Assembly (NCBI RefSeq): GCF_002729955.1
Contig: NZ_PBYA01000045.1
Location: 1 to 32,302, forward strand
Direction: 5' to 3'
Origin: Salinisphaera sp.
Lineage (GTDB): Bacteria; Pseudomonadota; Gammaproteobacteria; Nevskiales; Salinisphaeraceae
DNA length: 32,302 bases
Part shown: in pieces, positions 23,762 through 31,633 of the stretch
Position numbering within the stretch: position 1 is the stretch's first letter
Layout of the letters: every line of letters starts with the position of its first letter
Program-made: the position numbers and the translations under genes
The notes under the pieces: generated by a model
Seen by the model: only the letters and a program-made list of their open reading frames with translations
The model's database searches: none
Told to the model about the DNA's origin: nothing

Positions 23762-24424
23762 TTGTCACAGTCGCAGCGCATCGTCGTGTTCGACCTCGAT
23801 GTCACTCTCACCCGCTACGACACCTTCCTGCCGTTCGTGATCGGCTATCTGCGCTATCAGCGCAAGCGACGCAGCGTGGGCGCGACCTGGCGGCTGCCCT
23901 GGAATCTGTTGCGGTTCTGGCGCTGGGGCGATCGCACCTGGGTGAAAACACAGGTGCTGCGTTCGTTCATGGGTGGCCAGCCGCGCGATCGCGTGGAGGC
24001 CTGGGCCGACCGCTTCGTGGACGAACTGCTCGAAGAGGCCATGCGCGAGCAGGGCATGGCCCAGCTGCGTACCCATCAGGATGCCGGTGATCGGGTGATT
24101 CTGGCCTCGGCGAGCTTCGATATCTATGTCGCTCGCCTGGCCGAAAAACTGCACATCAACGAAGTGCTGGCGACACGTGCGGCCTGGAATGCACGCGATC
24201 GCCTGGTCGGTATGGACGGCGAGAACTGTCGCGACGACGAAAAACTGCGTCGTATCAAGGCGCTCGACGGCATGCCTGAGGACGGCCGCGGCGTGACCGC
24301 CTATTCCGATTCGCATGCTGACCTGCCGCTGCTGTCCTGGGCCGAGAACGGCGTGGCCGTCTGCCCCTCCAAGCGGCTGTTTCATCAGGTCGGTGGTCTG
24401 GGGCTCGAAGTCGCACGCTGGTGA
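23762..24424 (+). CDS. HAD-IB family phosphatase (SerB-like fold)
   Basis: A 220-residue haloacid-dehalogenase phosphatase. Motif I is FDLDVTLT (residues 10-17, Asp11 and Asp13), motif II SASFDIYV, a Lys region follows near KLRRIKAL, and the final motif is YSDSHADLPLL. The helical cap is basic and tryptophan-rich (RLPWNLLRFWRWGDRTW), suggesting an interfacial or anionic substrate; this is inference. The TTG start at 23762 has an AGAGA-type ribosome binding site about 7 nt upstream. The stop overlaps the GTG of the next gene (GTGA), coupling it to the paired SMR-like genes. Confidence 0.85.
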   Translation: MSQSQRIVVFDLDVTLTRYDTFLPFVIGYLRYQRKRRSVGATWRLPWNLLRFWRWGDRTWVKTQVLRSFMGGQPRDRVEAWADRFVDELLEEAMREQGMAQLRTHQDAGDRVILASASFDIYVARLAEKLHINEVLATRAAWNARDRLVGMDGENCRDDEKLRRIKALDGMPEDGRGVTAYSDSHADLPLLSWAENGVAVCPSKRLFHQVGGLGLEVARW

Positions 24425-24777
24425 GCGTTTCGCAGATATTTCTGGTGCTTGCAGTCGGGCTGGCCAGCCTGGCCCAGATCCTGCTCAAACATGGCATGAC
24501 CCGAGCGGTGGAATCGCGCACCGGCCACGCCTGGCTGCGGCCGCTGCGTGAACCGCTGGTACTGGCCGGCATGGCCACGCAGGTGGTGCTGACCTGCCTG
24601 TGGCTGGTCGTGTTGTCACATATCGATGTGAGTCTGGCCTTCCCGGTGCTGGCATTGAGTTACGGCGTGGTGGTCGCGTACTCGGCTTTTTCCATGGGTG
24701 AAGTGGTTGGCAAGCGTCGCTGGTGCGGCGTTGCGCTGATCGTGGCCGGGGTGGGGGTACTCGCCTATGCGGCCTGA
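24421..24777 (+). CDS. SMR/EamA-like four-helix membrane protein, first of a pair
   Basis: A 118-residue protein with four hydrophobic helices (about residues 3-20, 47-66, 70-89 and 98-116), including LDVSLAFPVLALSYGVVV-like sequence in helix 3, the region that carries the proline-containing SMR signature. The length fits ArnE (about 110), one half of the flippase for undecaprenyl-phosphate-aminoarabinose. GTG start overlapping the HAD stop. The next gene encodes a second, related four-helix protein and overlaps it by 11 nt, as expected for an obligate heterodimer. No Glu14-type drug-export residue is evident in helix 1. Confidence 0.8.
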   Translation: MSVSQIFLVLAVGLASLAQILLKHGMTRAVESRTGHAWLRPLREPLVLAGMATQVVLTCLWLVVLSHIDVSLAFPVLALSYGVVVAYSAFSMGEVVGKRRWCGVALIVAGVGVLAYAA

Positions 24778-25198
24778 TCTGTCACGGCTGCGCATCAGCC
24801 GGCGGTCGTGGGTGAGCATCGGGCTACTGCTGCTGTCGGTATCGCTGATGGCCGCCGGCCAGCTGTGCATGCGTCGCGGCATGCTGGGTTTCGGACCGAT
24901 CGAATCCCCGCAGGCGTTCATCAATCTGGTCTGGGGCGGCATCGTCGCGCCCATGAGCATCGGCTTCGTCTGGCTGGGCATGATCGTCTATTCCATCGCG
25001 ATTCTCGTATGGCTGCAGGTGCTGTCGCGCATGGACCTGAGCATCGCCTTTCCGATGATGAGCCTGAGCTATGTGCTGGTGTATCTCGGCGCGGCACTGT
25101 GGCCTGCGCTTAACGAAACGATCACCGCGGGGCGACTCGTTGGCACCGGGATGATCATGTGCGGTGTCGCCCTGGTGGCCGGTTCGCGGCGGGGCTAG
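24767..25198 (+). CDS. SMR/EamA-like four-helix membrane protein, second of a pair
   Basis: A 143-residue protein related to its upstream neighbour, with an N-terminal extension and an extra loop of about 20 residues between helices 1 and 2; helix 3 reads MDLSIAFPMMSLSYVLVYLG, parallel to IDVSLAFPVLALSYGVVVAY in the partner. Size and order resemble ArnF after ArnE. Together with the HAD phosphatase it suggests translocation or turnover of a lipid-linked or phosphorylated intermediate, but no arn, glycosyltransferase or polymer genes are adjacent. Substrate unknown. Confidence 0.8.
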   Translation: MRPDLSRLRISRRSWVSIGLLLLSVSLMAAGQLCMRRGMLGFGPIESPQAFINLVWGGIVAPMSIGFVWLGMIVYSIAILVWLQVLSRMDLSIAFPMMSLSYVLVYLGAALWPALNETITAGRLVGTGMIMCGVALVAGSRRG

Positions 25199-25321
25199 CG
25201 TTGCACAGCCTCTGTGGTGATACGGGCTCGGCAGGTTGTATGGCGGCTGTATGGGCAGGGGCGTAACGAGGGCGTACACTTGCGCGCCTTCGAATCGACG
25301 AGCAGCCCAAGGCGAGGCGTC

Positions 25322-27118
25322 ATGCCAACGCTGGATTACATCGTTACGCCGGTCGCAGCCACCGCCCATCGGTTTCGGGTGGTGCTGCAGACCGAGGTCG
25401 AGGCCGGCGCGCCGGTCGAACTGGCCCTGCCAAGCTGGATTCCCGGCAGCTATGTCATTCGCGACTTCGCCCGGCACCTGCTTTCGATCGCGGCCGAGAG
25501 CGACGGCGAGCCCGTCGCCGTGACCGCGGTGGATCGTCAGCGCTGGCGCTGCACGCCCACAGGCAGAACGCTGACCGTGACCTGCGAGTTCTATGCCCGC
25601 GACGAATCGGTACGCGCGGCGTTTCTTGACGATACGCGGGCGTTTTTCAACTTCACCTCGCTGGCCCTGCGGCCGGCCGGGCGCGAACACGAGGCCTGTC
25701 GCGTCACCCTCGAAGCGCCGCCGGGCATCGACAGCTGGCAGGTAGTCACCACGTTGCCCGCCGAGTCCACCGATAGCCGCGGTTTTGGCGTTTACGCCGC
25801 CGAGAACTATTGGGCGCTGATCGACCAGCCGGTGGCCATGGGTGCGGCGGTGGAATACGTGCGTTTCGAAGTGCGCGGTGTGCCGCATGCCTTCGTGCTG
25901 CTGGGCAGCCACGATGCCGATACCCAACGGCTCGCGGCCGATCTCGCGGCGGCCTGCGAGGCCCAGGCAGCGGTGTTCGATGAATTGCCGGCCAGCGAAT
26001 ATCTGTTCTTTGCCCAGGTCACGCCCAGCGGTTTTGGCGGCCTCGAGCATCGAGAATCCAGCGTGCTGCAGGTGGCACGCGATGCGCTGCCGGCCCGTAT
26101 CGCCCCGGCCAACGGCGAGGCCACCCGTAGCAGCGCCTACGAGACCCTGCTGGGCCTGTGCAGCCACGAGTATTTTCACCTGTGGAACGTCAAGCGCATT
26201 CGCCCGGCCGCGGTGGCGGCGAGCGACCTGCAATCGGAAGCCTATTTCCGAGATCTGTGGGCCTATGAAGGCGTAACGTCCTACTACGACGATCTGGGGC
26301 TGGTGCGCGCCGGGCTGATCTCCGAGCAGGGCTATCTCGACCGGCTGGCGACACTGGCCACGCGCATCGATCGCACCCCGGGGCGCCATCGCCAGAGTCT
26401 CGCCCAGTCGAGCTTCGATGCCTGGCTTAAGTTCTATCGCCCCGACGAGAACACGCCGAACGCGGTGATCAGCTACTACGGCAAGGGCGCCCAGTTCGCG
26501 CTTGGTCTCGACCTCAAGCTGCGGGTGGAAACCGAAGGCGCGCTCTCGCTCGACGACGTCATGCGCGAACTCTGGCAGCGCCACGGCCGCCACGACGATC
26601 CGGTGCCCGAACACGGCCTGGCCACGCTCGCCGCCGAATTGTCGGGCCTCGATCTCTCGGCGTTTGTCGAAGCCCATCTCGAAACGACCATTGATGCGCC
26701 CTGGGCCGACTGGCTGCGCTATTTCGGTATCGAGGCAGTATTCGCGCCCGCCAGCGACGATGCGGCCGTCGTTCAAGGCCGGCTGGGCCTGCGTGCGGCA
26801 AGCGATGCCCAGCCCCGGGTCGCGCACGTATTCGACGACGGGCCGGCACAGGCGGCCGGCATATCGCCGCAGGATCGTCTGGTCGCGCTCGATGGCATAG
26901 AAGTCGTGGGCACGACGCTTGCCACGCGGCTGCGTCGGTATCCCGCCGGGGCGGTGGTGCGAGTGCACCTGCTGCGCGGCGACGAGCTGCTACAGCGCGA
27001 TGTGACCCTGGCTGGGGCTGGCGCGGGCGAATGGAAGCTGCGTATCGATAGCCATGCCGATACCGCCGCACAGGCGCGGCGCGCGAACTGGTTGGGCCGT
27101 GCAAACGCCCCGGCCTGA
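25322..27118 (+). CDS. M61-family metallopeptidase with PDZ domain
   Basis: A 598-residue protein. The N-terminal beta-rich domain of the family (IVTPVAATAHRFRV, WIPGSYVIRDFARHL) is followed by the zinc site HEYFH (282-286) within SHEYFHLWNVKRIRP, and YEGVTSYYDDL further on carries the third ligand region. A PDZ domain is near the C-terminus (about 500-575; VFDDGPAQAAGISPQDRLVALDG, quoted in part). Known M61 enzymes are glycyl aminopeptidases. No signal peptide is evident from the chosen ATG at 25322, which has GAGG 5-8 nt upstream; an in-frame start at 25214 gives a non-homologous leader. The 3' end overlaps the next gene. Confidence 0.9.
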   Translation: MPTLDYIVTPVAATAHRFRVVLQTEVEAGAPVELALPSWIPGSYVIRDFARHLLSIAAESDGEPVAVTAVDRQRWRCTPTGRTLTVTCEFYARDESVRAAFLDDTRAFFNFTSLALRPAGREHEACRVTLEAPPGIDSWQVVTTLPAESTDSRGFGVYAAENYWALIDQPVAMGAAVEYVRFEVRGVPHAFVLLGSHDADTQRLAADLAAACEAQAAVFDELPASEYLFFAQVTPSGFGGLEHRESSVLQVARDALPARIAPANGEATRSSAYETLLGLCSHEYFHLWNVKRIRPAAVAASDLQSEAYFRDLWAYEGVTSYYDDLGLVRAGLISEQGYLDRLATLATRIDRTPGRHRQSLAQSSFDAWLKFYRPDENTPNAVISYYGKGAQFALGLDLKLRVETEGALSLDDVMRELWQRHGRHDDPVPEHGLATLAAELSGLDLSAFVEAHLETTIDAPWADWLRYFGIEAVFAPASDDAAVVQGRLGLRAASDAQPRVAHVFDDGPAQAAGISPQDRLVALDGIEVVGTTLATRLRRYPAGAVVRVHLLRGDELLQRDVTLAGAGAGEWKLRIDSHADTAAQARRANWLGRANAPA

Positions 27119-28949
27119 ATACTGGATCGGCCGCGACGAGGCCGCCACGCTCTGCGATCTGTTTGCTGCGCGCGTGGCCCGCACGCCGGATGCGCTGGCG
27201 TATCGCTTCTACAGCCCGCGCCGGCATGAATGGATCAGCCTGAGCTGGGCCCAGGTCGCGGCACGGGTGCAGCGCTGGCAGGCGGTGCTCGCCGAGGCCG
27301 GCGTACAGCCCGGCGATCGGGTGGCGATCATGTTGCGCAACAGCCCCGAGTGGCTGTGCGTGGATCAGGCAGCGATGGCGCTGGGCGCGGTCACGGTGGG
27401 GCTGTTCTGTGCGGATACGCCGGCCAGCAACGCGCATCTGATTGAAGACAGCGGCGCGCGCGTGCTGGTGGCGGTCAAGACGCGCTGGGTCGAGCGTATT
27501 CTCGAGGTCGATACCTGTGAGCAGCTGGAAACGGCGCTGGTCTTCAACGGCGAGGTCGGCGAGGCCGGGCGCATTCGCGGGGCCGAAGCGGCGCTGGCGA
27601 AGGCGGCCGAAGATCATCGTGCCGGCATATCGGTGGAGGCGGATGCCCTGGCCAGCCTCGTCTACACCTCGGGCTCCACAGGGCGGGCACGCGGGGCGAT
27701 GCTTACCCATGCCAACCTGCTGTTCAACGCCCAGGCCTGTGCCGATGCGCTGCCCCCGGTCGACGAGCAGCATGCGCTGTCGTATGTGCCGCTGCCGCAT
27801 TCCTACGAGCGAGTGGTCAACGCCTATCGGGCAATGATCACCGGCGGGGTCATCACCTTCTGTCGGCATCCGCGCTTTCTGGGGCTGACCCTTGCACGTG
27901 CACCGATCACCACGTTGATCGGCGTGCCGCGTGTGTTCGAGCGTTTCTATATCGAACTCAACCGCTGGCTGTCGCGGCGCCGGCCCTTCGTGCGCCGGCT
28001 GGTGGCGTTCACCATCAGCGTGGGCGAATCGGTGTTCGAGCGCGAGCAGGGGCGCAGCCGGCGGCGTGCGCGGCATCTGCTGTGGCCATTCCTGCGTTAT
28101 TTCGTTGCCCGGCGCTGCCTGCGCCTGTTCGGCGCGGATATGCAGTACGCCGTCTGCGGCGCGGCCGCGCTGCCCTACCCGGTGGCACGTACGCTGGTGG
28201 GGCTGGGCGTGCCGGTGCTGCAGGGCTATGGGCTGACCGAGGCCGGCCCGGTGGTCAGCGTGAATCGCTTGCACGACAACGCCATCGACAGCGTGGGCAT
28301 CGTGCTCGCCGGGGTGGAAACCAAGGTTGGCCCGGACAACGAGCTGCTGGTGCGCGGGGCCGGCGTGATGCGGGGCTACTGGCAGGACGAAGCCGCCACG
28401 CGCCGTACGATTTCGGCCGGCGGCTGGCTGCATACCGGCGACAAGGTCAGCCGTCTGGACAAGAACCGGCTGTATCTGACCGGGCGCATGAAAGAGGTCA
28501 TCGTCATGACCACGGGCGAGAAAGCCTCGCCCGAGCCGCTGGAAGAAACGCTGCGCCTGGACGAGCTGGTGGACCGCGCGGTGGTGGTGGGCGAGGCGCG
28601 GCCCGTGCTGGCCGCGATCGTAAGCTGTCCGGCCGATACGCTGGTGCCGGTCATGCGTCGGCTCGGACTCGACCCGAATACGCCGGCCAGCCTTTCCAGC
28701 GCGCGTCTGGAGAATTTCTTCATCGCCCGCTTCAATCAGCTGCTGGCGGGTTATCCGGCCCATGCCCAGGTTCGGCGGGTGGCCATCACCACTGATCGCT
28801 GGAGCCAGGGCAACGATCTGGTCACCGCCACCGACAAGACCCGGCGCCGGCGGGTGGCGCGCTGCTATGCTCGCGATATCGCGCGTCTGTATGGCCGGCG
28901 TGCGCCGGGTGAGAAGGCGGACGTGTCACAGAACACGAATCTGGGGTAG
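27099..28949 (+). CDS. AMP-forming long-chain acyl-CoA ligase (FadD15-like)
   Basis: A 616-residue adenylating enzyme activating a fatty acid to acyl-AMP and acyl-CoA. The P-loop-like motif is YTSGSTGRARGAMLTH (189-204). The linker region YVPLPHSYERVV and the adenine motif GYGLTEAGPVVS follow, then GWLHTGDKVSRLDKNRLYLTG and RMKEVIVMTTGEKASPEPLE at the hinge. The pattern is of the long-chain acyl-CoA synthetases that act as single-domain FadD15 relatives. I prefer GTG 27099, whose product starts QTPRPEYWIGRDEAATLCDL after the initiator; ATG 27054 adds 15 residues overlapping the peptidase gene further. It precedes plsY by 2 nt. Confidence 0.9.
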   Translation: MQTPRPEYWIGRDEAATLCDLFAARVARTPDALAYRFYSPRRHEWISLSWAQVAARVQRWQAVLAEAGVQPGDRVAIMLRNSPEWLCVDQAAMALGAVTVGLFCADTPASNAHLIEDSGARVLVAVKTRWVERILEVDTCEQLETALVFNGEVGEAGRIRGAEAALAKAAEDHRAGISVEADALASLVYTSGSTGRARGAMLTHANLLFNAQACADALPPVDEQHALSYVPLPHSYERVVNAYRAMITGGVITFCRHPRFLGLTLARAPITTLIGVPRVFERFYIELNRWLSRRRPFVRRLVAFTISVGESVFEREQGRSRRRARHLLWPFLRYFVARRCLRLFGADMQYAVCGAAALPYPVARTLVGLGVPVLQGYGLTEAGPVVSVNRLHDNAIDSVGIVLAGVETKVGPDNELLVRGAGVMRGYWQDEAATRRTISAGGWLHTGDKVSRLDKNRLYLTGRMKEVIVMTTGEKASPEPLEETLRLDELVDRAVVVGEARPVLAAIVSCPADTLVPVMRRLGLDPNTPASLSSARLENFFIARFNQLLAGYPAHAQVRRVAITTDRWSQGNDLVTATDKTRRRRVARCYARDIARLYGRRAPGEKADVSQNTNLG

Positions 28950-28951
28950 CA

Positions 28952-29578
28952 ATGAATTTCAGTACTGCATTGATAGCTGCGGTGGCGCTGGTGCTGGCGT
29001 ACCTGATCGGCTCCTTGTCGGGCAGCCTGTTGCTGGCCCGGGCCTTCGGCCGGCCCGATCCGCGTATGAGCGGCAGCGGCAACGCCGGTGCCACCAACGC
29101 ACTGCGTACCGGCGGACGGGGCTACGGCGCCGCGGTGCTGGTGTTCGATCTGGTCAAGGGCGTGATCGCGGCGCTGGCGGTGCCGGCGATCTGTGGCCTG
29201 GGGTTCGCCATGGCGCTGGCCTGCGGTGCGGCCGCGGTCATCGGGCATGTCTATCCCGTGTTCTTCGGCTTTCGCGGCGGCAAGGGGGCGGCCACGCTCA
29301 TCGGCGTGCTGATCGCACTGCTGCCCGGCGCCTTGCTGCTGGGCGTGGCCGTGTGGGTTGCCACGCTGGTGGCCAGCGGCTATGTGGGTCTGGCGACCCT
29401 GCTGGGCATGGTCGGCGTGGCCCTGGCGACGCTGTTCGCGCCCAGCGCGGGGCTGGCCGCCAAGGTGTTCGTCATCGCCATGACGGTGCTCATTTTCTAT
29501 ACCCACCGCGAGAACATCCAGCGCCTGCGCCAGGGGCGGGAGAATCGCTTCGAGCGGGTGATGTGGCGCCGGCGTTGA
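28952..29578 (+). CDS. plsY: Glycerol-3-phosphate acyltransferase PlsY
   Basis: A 208-residue inner-membrane enzyme that transfers an acyl group from acyl-phosphate to glycerol 3-phosphate, the first step of phospholipid synthesis. All three conserved loops are visible: SGSGNAGATNALRTGG (about 36-51), GHVYPVFFGFRGGKGAAT (about 93-110) and THRENIQRLRQGRENR near the C-terminus. Five to seven hydrophobic helices. It starts 2 nt after the ligase stop and its own TGA overlaps the start region of birA. Confidence 0.95.
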   Translation: MNFSTALIAAVALVLAYLIGSLSGSLLLARAFGRPDPRMSGSGNAGATNALRTGGRGYGAAVLVFDLVKGVIAALAVPAICGLGFAMALACGAAAVIGHVYPVFFGFRGGKGAATLIGVLIALLPGALLLGVAVWVATLVASGYVGLATLLGMVGVALATLFAPSAGLAAKVFVIAMTVLIFYTHRENIQRLRQGRENRFERVMWRRR

Positions 29579-30537
29579 GCGAAGTCTCGCTGGTCGCTCT
29601 GCTCGCCGACGGCGCCTGGCATCGCGGCCCGGCGCTGGCCGAGGCACTGGGCGTATCGCGGGCCGCGATCTCGGGGCGGGTCGCCGAACTGCGCGAGCTG
29701 GGCCTGGGGGTGCATTCCGTACAGGGCCGGGGCTATCGGCTGGCCGCACCGATCGAGTTGCTCGACGAAGAGCGCATCCGAAGCGAACTCGGCGAGCGGG
29801 CCACAGGGCTGGACGGGCTGTATGTCCACGAGCGCATCGACTCCACCAATGCCGAGCTTGCCCGGCGGGGCGGGCCGGGCATGCAGGCCTGTCTGGCGGA
29901 ATACCAGTCGGCCGGTCGCGGGCGTGCGCGTCGACCCTGGGCCTCGCCGTTTGGTGCCAATCTCTACGTGTCGCTGGCTGCCGATGTAGCCGGCACGCGG
30001 GCGCCGCTGGGGGCACTGAGTCTGGCGGTGGGGGTCTGCGTGATCGAAGCGCTGCGCGATCTCGGCGCAACGGATCTGGCCTTGAAGTGGCCGAACGATA
30101 TCTGGGCCGGCGGCGACAAGCTTGGCGGCATTCTCATCGAACATCGCGGCGAGCTCGGTGCCGGCGCACGCCTGATCGTCGGCCTGGGGCTGAACGTGGC
30201 CATGGATCGGACTCAGGCCGAAGCGATCGATCAGCCCTGGACACGCCTGCTCGATCATCTGGCGGTGGTGCCGTCGCGCAATCGTTTGGCCGCAGCGGTG
30301 CTGGATGCGCTGATGCGCGCGGTTCAGGACTTCGAACAGCATGGTTTCGAGCATTTTCGGGATCGCTGGCAGACCTTCGATGCGGTTCGCGACAAGCCGG
30401 TACGGGTGATCGAAAGCCAGGGCGAGCGGGTAGGCATTGCCCGCGGCATCGCGGCCGATGGCGCGCTTCGCGTGGAGTTCGAAGCCGGCCTGCAGTCGGT
30501 GTATTCGGGGGATGTAAGCCTGAGGCTGGCGCCATGA
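29563..30537 (+). CDS. birA: Biotin-protein ligase / biotin operon repressor
   Basis: A 324-residue protein from GTG 29563, or 320 from TTG 29575; both overlap the plsY end and E. coli BirA is 321. The N-terminal winged helix is present (LVALLADGAWHRGPALAEAL, then GVSRAAISGRVAEL), so it probably both biotinylates acetyl-CoA carboxylase BccP and represses bio genes. The ligase core shows STNAELARR, the biotinyl-AMP loop GRGRARRPWASPFGANLYVS and the catalytic KWPNDIWAGGDKLGGILIE, followed by a C-terminal SH3-like domain. The stop overlaps coaX (ATGA). Confidence 0.95.
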   Translation: MAPALSEVSLVALLADGAWHRGPALAEALGVSRAAISGRVAELRELGLGVHSVQGRGYRLAAPIELLDEERIRSELGERATGLDGLYVHERIDSTNAELARRGGPGMQACLAEYQSAGRGRARRPWASPFGANLYVSLAADVAGTRAPLGALSLAVGVCVIEALRDLGATDLALKWPNDIWAGGDKLGGILIEHRGELGAGARLIVGLGLNVAMDRTQAEAIDQPWTRLLDHLAVVPSRNRLAAAVLDALMRAVQDFEQHGFEHFRDRWQTFDAVRDKPVRVIESQGERVGIARGIAADGALRVEFEAGLQSVYSGDVSLRLAP

Positions 30538-31256
30538 GGCTGCTCGTCGATATCGGCAATACGCGCTGTAAGTGGGCGCTGGCGCGCGATACCACGCTGG
30601 TGGAAACGGGCGTGGTTTCGCGGGCGGACGCCGAAGACTGGACCGCGGCGCTGCCGCAGTGCCCGGTCGAGTCCATTCATGTCTCCAGTGTCGCCCAGCC
30701 CGAGGCACTGTCTCGGCTGCGCGCGTTCGCGGCCGAACTCGGGGTCGATCTAAGCGCGGCCGAGAGCAAGGCGCGCTTCGCGGGGCTGACCAACGCCTAC
30801 CGCGAGCCCGAGCGGCTCGGCGTGGACCGCTGGATGGCCTGTATCGCGGCCCAGGCCGACGCGGGCGGCTCCGTGCTCGTTGCCGATGCGGGCACCGCGC
30901 TCACGCTGGATTTTGTCGATGCCAACGGTGCGCACCAGGGCGGGCTCATAACCCCGGGCGTGGCAACCATGCGTGGCGCGCTAAGACGCCAGACCCAGCT
31001 GCGCCCGACGGTTGAACACGCCGCGCCGGTATGGCTTGCCTGCGATACCGACAGCGCCATCGCGGCCGGCACGCTGCGTAGCGCCATCAGTCTGCTGGAC
31101 AGTGCGGCGCTGGAACTTGCCCCCGACCGTCTGGTGCTGACCGGTGGGGGTGCGCCGGAGCTGGCACGACATCTCGCACGACCCTGGGCTTTGCGTCCGC
31201 ATCTCGTGCTCGAGGGGCTTGCCATTCATGCACGACATTTGCTGCCCACGGGCTAG
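30534..31256 (+). CDS. coaX: Type III pantothenate kinase
   Basis: A 240-residue kinase that phosphorylates pantothenate, the first step of coenzyme A synthesis, and belongs to the ASKHA fold. It has the phosphate-binding start LLVDIGNTRCKWAL (3-16), the pantothenate region ERLGVDRWMACIAA and the second phosphate motif VADAGTALTLDFV, then LITPGVATMRGAL. It begins inside the birA stop. It occupies the position held by the unrelated type I kinase coaA in the enterobacterial birA-coaA-tRNA-tufB region. Confidence 0.95.
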   Translation: MRLLVDIGNTRCKWALARDTTLVETGVVSRADAEDWTAALPQCPVESIHVSSVAQPEALSRLRAFAAELGVDLSAAESKARFAGLTNAYREPERLGVDRWMACIAAQADAGGSVLVADAGTALTLDFVDANGAHQGGLITPGVATMRGALRRQTQLRPTVEHAAPVWLACDTDSAIAAGTLRSAISLLDSAALELAPDRLVLTGGGAPELARHLARPWALRPHLVLEGLAIHARHLLPTG

Positions 31257-31323
31257 CCAGGGCCGGCCGTACGCGGCAGAATGACTCCCGCGCGGCCAAT
31301 CGGCTCGCGCAGTTCGCCCCAGG

Positions 31324-31399
31324 GCCGGCGTAGCTCAGTTGGCAGAGCAGCTGTTTTGTAAACAGCAGGTCATCGGTTCGAACCCGGTCGCCGGCTCCA
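31324..31399 (+). tRNA. tRNA-Thr (anticodon TGT)
   Basis: Complete 76-nt cloverleaf. The acceptor GCCGGCG pairs with CGCCGGC, the D-arm is GCTC/GAGC, the anticodon stem is GCTGT/ACAGC around TTTGTAA (anticodon TGT) and the T-arm is ATCGG-TTCGAAC-CCGGT. CCA is encoded. It starts 67 nt after coaX with no clear promoter in the gap, so it may be read from coaX or from a promoter inside it. Confidence 0.97.
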
Positions 31400-31504
31400 T
31401 CCCCAGACCTTCCTCGCGCGCTTCGGCAGGCGTTGCCGCCAAGCCGGCTTGCACGTCGCCCATCGCGTGTTTGCGCCGAGTCGAAAATGATCACGCGCCA
31501 GCGG

Positions 31505-31533
31505 TTGACAACCGTCTTTCGATTAAGAACAAT
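31505..31533 (+). promoter_or_regulatory. Sigma-70 promoter for tRNA-Tyr/Gly/Thr and tuf
   Basis: A perfect TTGACA (31505-31510), a 17-nt spacer and AACAAT (31528-31533, 4 of 6). The bases after the -10 (GCGCGGC) make a GC-rich discriminator like that of stringently controlled stable RNA promoters. Transcription would start near 31540, only about 9 nt before mature tRNA-Tyr. Confidence 0.75.
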
Positions 31534-31548
31534 GCGCGGCTCGTTTGT

Positions 31549-31633
31549 GGAGGGATACCCAAGCGGTCAAAGGGAACAGACTGTAAATCTGTCGGCTCAG
31601 CCTTCGGAGGTTCGAATCCTCCTCCCTCCACCA
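31549..31633 (+). tRNA. tRNA-Tyr (anticodon GTA)
   Basis: Complete 85-nt class II tRNA with a long variable arm (CGGCTCAGCCTTCG region). The acceptor GGAGGGA pairs with TCCCTCC, the anticodon stem is ACAGA/TCTGT around CTGTAAA (anticodon GTA), and the T-loop is TTCGAAT. CCA is encoded. Confidence 0.97.

Noticed and set aside
24824-26968. A 714-codon minus-strand open frame opposite the SMR-like and M61 genes.
   Set aside because: It is His/Gly/Arg-rich with no recognisable domain, typical of the antisense frame of GC-rich genes; the plus-strand genes carry clear motifs.
28762-30537. A 591-codon open frame ending as BirA.
   Set aside because: Its first 267 codons or so run inside the ligase and plsY genes in another frame and are low-complexity Arg/Gly-rich; the BirA homology begins at about 29563.
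31346-31375. The middle of the dispersed repeat (CAGCTGTT-T-TGG) resembles the anticodon arm of tRNA-Thr(TGT), GCAGCTGTTTTGT.
   Set aside because: Only about 11 nt match, the repeat lacks any other tRNA arm, and both are short palindromic stems, so chance similarity is the simpler explanation.
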